Source: a bacterium (lineage in GTDB: Bacteria; UBA9089; JAHJRX01). From it: a stretch of DNA of 15,877 nt. The notes beneath the pieces are model-generated. The model worked only from the letters and a program-made list of their open reading frames with translations, searched no databases and was not told where the DNA came from. The position numbers and the translations under genes are program-made. The stretch covers positions 1 through 15,877 of the forward strand of contig JASEGW010000024.1 of the NCBI GenBank assembly GCA_030017825.1, read 5' to 3'. Positions 13,528 through 15,877 of this stretch are shown here, piece after piece; position 1 is the first letter of the stretch, and every line of letters starts with the position of its first letter.

Positions 13528-14168
13528 AAATCAGTTACTCCTAAAATAGTTTTACCAGCATAAACTTTGTTGCCTACTTGGCATCTAAGAGAGATATTTT
13601 TAGGTATGAAGATATCTACCCGAGAACCAAATTTTATCATACCATAACGCTCTCCTAAAGACAAACTACTTCCTACTTCGCAATTGCAGATAATTCGTCG
13701 AGCAATAAAACCAGCAATTTGTTTTACTAAAACTAGAAGTTGATTATTCTTAATAACTATAACGTTATTTTCATTAACCAAGGAAGCTTCTTGAAAAAGA
13801 GCATTTTTAAATTTCCCTTTTTGGTATTTTTTAAATTCTACCGTACCTGCAATGGGAGCTCGATTAACATGCACATTGAATATGGATAAAAAAATACCAA
13901 TTTTATATACTGGTTGTTTAAAAATGTTTTCTTCATATATTTCACTAATTTCTACAATTTTTCCATCAGCAGGAGAAAGAATTGCTCCTTTTTCAGCGGA
14001 TATTTTTCTTTGAGGATCTCTAAAAAAGTAAAGTATAAATAGAAATGCAGGAAGAGTATAGTAAAATATAGTCTTATAAGAAAAATAGGCGATTCCCAAG
14101 AAAATCAAGAAAGGAAAAACTATACTAAAAGATTCTTTAGCAAGAGGAATTTGATCCATTAATTTCAT
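13524..14168 (-). CDS. psd: Phosphatidylserine decarboxylase, short pyruvoyl-dependent type
   Basis: A 214-residue membrane-associated proenzyme that decarboxylates phosphatidylserine to phosphatidylethanolamine. Two hydrophobic segments occupy about 13-50 (FSIVFPFLIFLGIAYF; FYYTLPAFLFILYFF). LSPADGKIVEI (64-74), IFLSIFNVHVNRAPIAGTVE (92-111) and NENNVIVI follow the family. The self-cleavage site is KFGSRVDIFIP, with cleavage expected between Gly181 and Ser182 to leave the pyruvoyl group on Ser182. GSR rather than LGST, and the short length, place it in the compact family found in many bacteria and archaea. The start ATG at 14168 directly abuts the htrA TAG, with AGGA nine bases upstream inside htrA. 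A second in-frame ATG three codons in is possible. It is cotranscribed with htrA and pssA. Confidence 0.93.
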   Translation of the reverse strand: MKLMDQIPLAKESFSIVFPFLIFLGIAYFSYKTIFYYTLPAFLFILYFFRDPQRKISAEKGAILSPADGKIVEISEIYEENIFKQPVYKIGIFLSIFNVHVNRAPIAGTVEFKKYQKGKFKNALFQEASLVNENNVIVIKNNQLLVLVKQIAGFIARRIICNCEVGSSLSLGERYGMIKFGSRVDIFIPKNISLRCQVGNKVYAGKTILGVTDL

Positions 14169-15674
14169 CTATTCTTTTCCTATGGCAATATACATGGTAG
14201 TAGATTCTCTCTTTATGAGTAGCAAAGCTTCTTCTTCAGGCTTTATCTTTTTTGTTACTTTAATAAAGTCTTCAATGGTCATGATTTTATTCTTTTCTAT
14301 TTCTTCTATAATATCTCCTTCGATTAAGCTTGCTTTATAAGCAGGAGTATCGATTTTAACATTAGAAATTATTATTCCCCTTCCTTCTTTAATGTTGAAA
14401 TGTTTAGCTATTTCTTGAGTTAATTTTTGGGCTGTAATTCCTCGCCAATAATAAATATCTGGTCTTTTGGCTACTTTTGGTTCATCAGGCAACTCTTTTA
14501 AGATGATTTTTATACTCATAAGTTTTCCATTCCTCATAATAGAAAGAGTTACTACGTCTTCTACATTCTTCTTTAAAACTTCTCTTTGCAGTTCTCTCAC
14601 GGAGGTAACTGTTTTATTATTAATAGCTTTTATAATATCTTTTCTCTGTACTCCTGCTTTTTCAGCAGGACTGTTCTTGGATAGATCAGAAACTAGCACG
14701 CCACTTTTAGGAGATACTCCTAAAAGTTTTGATAACTCTGGAGTTATATCTTGAATAACTATTCCCAGCCAAGCTCGAGTAACCTTACCGTGTTTAATTA
14801 AAGAATCTATAACCTTAACTGCAATGTTTATAGGAATAGCAAATCCAATGCCTTGAGCTTGAGCGACAATAGCTGTATTTATGCCAATAACTTCTCCCTT
14901 AATATTAACTAAAGGACCTCCGCTATTTCCAGGGTTAATAGAAGCATCAGTTTGAATAAAGTCTTCATATTCAGCTAAACCTATAGTTCTTCCTTTAGCA
15001 CTTATTACTCCTACAGTAACGGTATGCTCTAATCCATAAGGATTGCCCACAGCAATAACCCAGCTTCCAATCTTTGCTTTATCTGAATCACCTATTTTAG
15101 CTATAGGCAAATTATTTTTCACATCTACCTTAATTAAAGCTAAATCAGTTTTAGAGTCAATTCCTATTACTTTACCCTCAAAACTTCTTCCATCTAAAAG
15201 AGTAACTTTTATTGAATCAGCGCCTTTAATAACGTGATCATTAGTTAAAATATAACCTTCTTTTTTTATGATTACTCCAGAACCTAAGCTTTCTTGGTTA
15301 TATTTTTTAGAAGGAATATTATCAAAAAAATCTTCAAAAAAACCATCAAAAGGGAAATAAGATTTGTCTCGAAACATCTGAAAGCCACTATCTATTTTTT
15401 TCATTACACTAAGATTAACCACAGCTGGTTTTGTTTCTTCGGAAATCTTAGAAAAAGCTTCTTCTAAAGAAGATAAAGAAGAAAGAGTCTCTTTGGGCAA
15501 TTCATTGTTTACTTTTAAGATAGCTGGAGATTTACGAAGATTTAAAACAGAAGTTTTGTTGGGTAGCTTTCCTTTCTCCTTCTTGAAAAATGAGTTTTGT
15601 ATAACTGTAATAACAAAAAAAGCTAAAATTAAGGATAAGGTTACTAATATAATTTTTTTAATATAATTTAACAT
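14169..15674 (-). CDS. htrA: HtrA/DegP-like S1C serine protease with two PDZ domains, membrane-anchored
   Basis: A 501-residue envelope protease/chaperone. Residues 1-6 are basic and 7-28 form an uncleaved-looking signal anchor (KIILVTLSLILAFFVITVI) with no lipobox Cys. The trypsin-like domain (about 75-295) has an intact triad: His147 (TNDHVI), Asp177 (KTDLALIKV) and Ser251 (NPGNSGGPLVN). Upstream lies the aromatic-rich loop FPFDGFFEDFFD (107-118) typical of the family. PDZ1 is at about 300-395 and PDZ2 at about 410-498, the latter more divergent. It would act on the outer face of the inner membrane, removing misfolded proteins. It is the first gene of a minus-strand operon with psd and pssA. 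ATG 15674 begins the signal anchor, but no Shine-Dalgarno sequence is visible in the AT-rich stretch before it, and no confident promoter can be drawn. Confidence 0.93.
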   Translation of the reverse strand: MLNYIKKIILVTLSLILAFFVITVIQNSFFKKEKGKLPNKTSVLNLRKSPAILKVNNELPKETLSSLSSLEEAFSKISEETKPAVVNLSVMKKIDSGFQMFRDKSYFPFDGFFEDFFDNIPSKKYNQESLGSGVIIKKEGYILTNDHVIKGADSIKVTLLDGRSFEGKVIGIDSKTDLALIKVDVKNNLPIAKIGDSDKAKIGSWVIAVGNPYGLEHTVTVGVISAKGRTIGLAEYEDFIQTDASINPGNSGGPLVNIKGEVIGINTAIVAQAQGIGFAIPINIAVKVIDSLIKHGKVTRAWLGIVIQDITPELSKLLGVSPKSGVLVSDLSKNSPAEKAGVQRKDIIKAINNKTVTSVRELQREVLKKNVEDVVTLSIMRNGKLMSIKIILKELPDEPKVAKRPDIYYWRGITAQKLTQEIAKHFNIKEGRGIIISNVKIDTPAYKASLIEGDIIEEIEKNKIMTIEDFIKVTKKIKPEEEALLLIKRESTTMYIAIGKE

Positions 15675-15690
15675 ATTTTAAATTAGGTAT

Positions 15691-15729
15691 TTAACCTGAA
15701 TTCGATTTAAATATAAGTTTAAAGGTTAA
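15691..15729. promoter_or_regulatory. Inverted repeat upstream of htrA (possible operator)
   Basis: TTAACCT (15691-15697) and AGGTTAA (15723-15729) are a perfect 7-bp inverted repeat with a 25-base spacer, 17 to 55 bases upstream of the htrA start. A further AGGT at 15685 adds a partial third half-site. The position suits a regulator site, but no known regulator is recognised and the arms are AT-rich. Confidence 0.25.
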
Positions 15730-15758
15730 TATCTTTGAGCATTAATTGAAATTAGAAA

Positions 15759-15782
15759 AAATTTAATTTTAAAATTAAATTT
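15759..15782. repeat. 24-bp perfect palindrome made only of A and T
   Basis: The 24 bases read identically on both strands, centred between 15770 and 15771 (TTTT/AAAA). It sits between the htrA upstream region and the hairpin at 15793-15837. In DNA this AT-rich one such palindrome per window of this size is not far from chance, so no function is assigned. Confidence 0.5.
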
Positions 15783-15787
15783 AAAAG

Positions 15788-15837
15788 AAAAAAGAAGAAA
15801 TTTTATTTGAGGCAGAAGGCCGAGTTTAATTTCTTCT
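15788..15837 (-). terminator. Rho-independent terminator-like hairpin, minus strand, upstream of htrA
   Basis: AGAAGAAATT (15793-15802) and AATTTCTTCT (15828-15837) form a 10-bp stem. An inner GGC/GCC pair (15811-15813 / 15819-15821) closes a five-base loop. Read on the minus strand the stem is followed by a T-run (complement of 15792-15788, then C and four more T). It would end a minus-strand transcript entering from beyond the right edge and so insulate htrA. All three minus-strand frames have a stop within 15838-15877, so an upstream gene could end in those 40 bases, but none can be identified. Confidence 0.55.
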
Positions 15838-15877
15838 CTTTAAAAATTAGATATTTTTCGTTAAAATTTCAATTTAG

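Noticed and set aside
14467..15237. Plus-strand open frames inside htrA
   Set aside because: They are antisense to the protease and PDZ motifs and have no independent support.

Overview
The window is AT-rich bacterial DNA (roughly 30% G+C by eye) with tightly packed genes and little intergenic space. Three things suggest a diderm bacterium from an anaerobic or uncultivated lineage. The first is a yicC-remA-gmk-rpoZ-coaBC housekeeping block of the kind seen in Firmicutes. The second is a phosphatidylethanolamine pathway (pssA plus psd). The third is a membrane-anchored HtrA protease. Phyla such as Atribacterota or Aerophobota would fit, but that is a guess from gene content and base composition. 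No rRNA, tRNA, CRISPR array or transposase gene is visible.

Layout, left to right. (1) 1-60 and 3000-3069 are two copies of a short element with 14-bp inverted ends. They bracket a glycosyltransferase gene (142-1947) and yicC (2129-2992). (2) 2068-2095 is a good sigma70-type promoter in front of yicC, followed by remA, gmk, rpoZ and coaBC, all on the plus strand. (3) Directly behind coaBC, with gaps of 18, 9 and 0 bases, come three large paralogous signalling proteins (5566-12711). Each has a PocR-type sensory domain, a GAF or GAF-like domain, a second GAF domain and a C-terminal GGDEF nucleotide cyclase domain. The second and third also carry about 160-175 residues of coiled coil between the GAF domains. 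(4) Convergent to these, on the minus strand, is a compact htrA-psd-pssA operon (15674 down to 12790), with a terminator-like hairpin upstream of htrA at the right edge.

How the genes fit together. remA, gmk, rpoZ and coaBC are core functions: DNA-binding regulation, GMP to GDP, RNA polymerase omega, and 4'-phosphopantetheine synthesis. The three GGDEF proteins appear co-transcribed with them and would turn a small-molecule signal sensed by PocR and GAF domains into a cyclic dinucleotide. The minus-strand operon makes phosphatidylethanolamine and supplies an envelope quality-control protease.

The main point of interest is the GGDEF trio. All three keep the catalytic GGDEF motif and metal-binding Asp. 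All three lack the RxxD inhibitory site. All three also replace the Asp that reads guanine in classical diguanylate cyclases (PleD D344) with Ser, Asn and Asn. Ser at this position is the hallmark of the Hypr GGDEF enzymes of Geobacter that make 3',3'-cyclic AMP-GMP. Their PocR domains share an exactly spaced four-cysteine pattern (C-x12-C-x21-C-x23-C) that could bind a metal or Fe-S centre. Together these suggest a family of cysteine-based sensors whose cyclic dinucleotide product may not be plain c-di-GMP.
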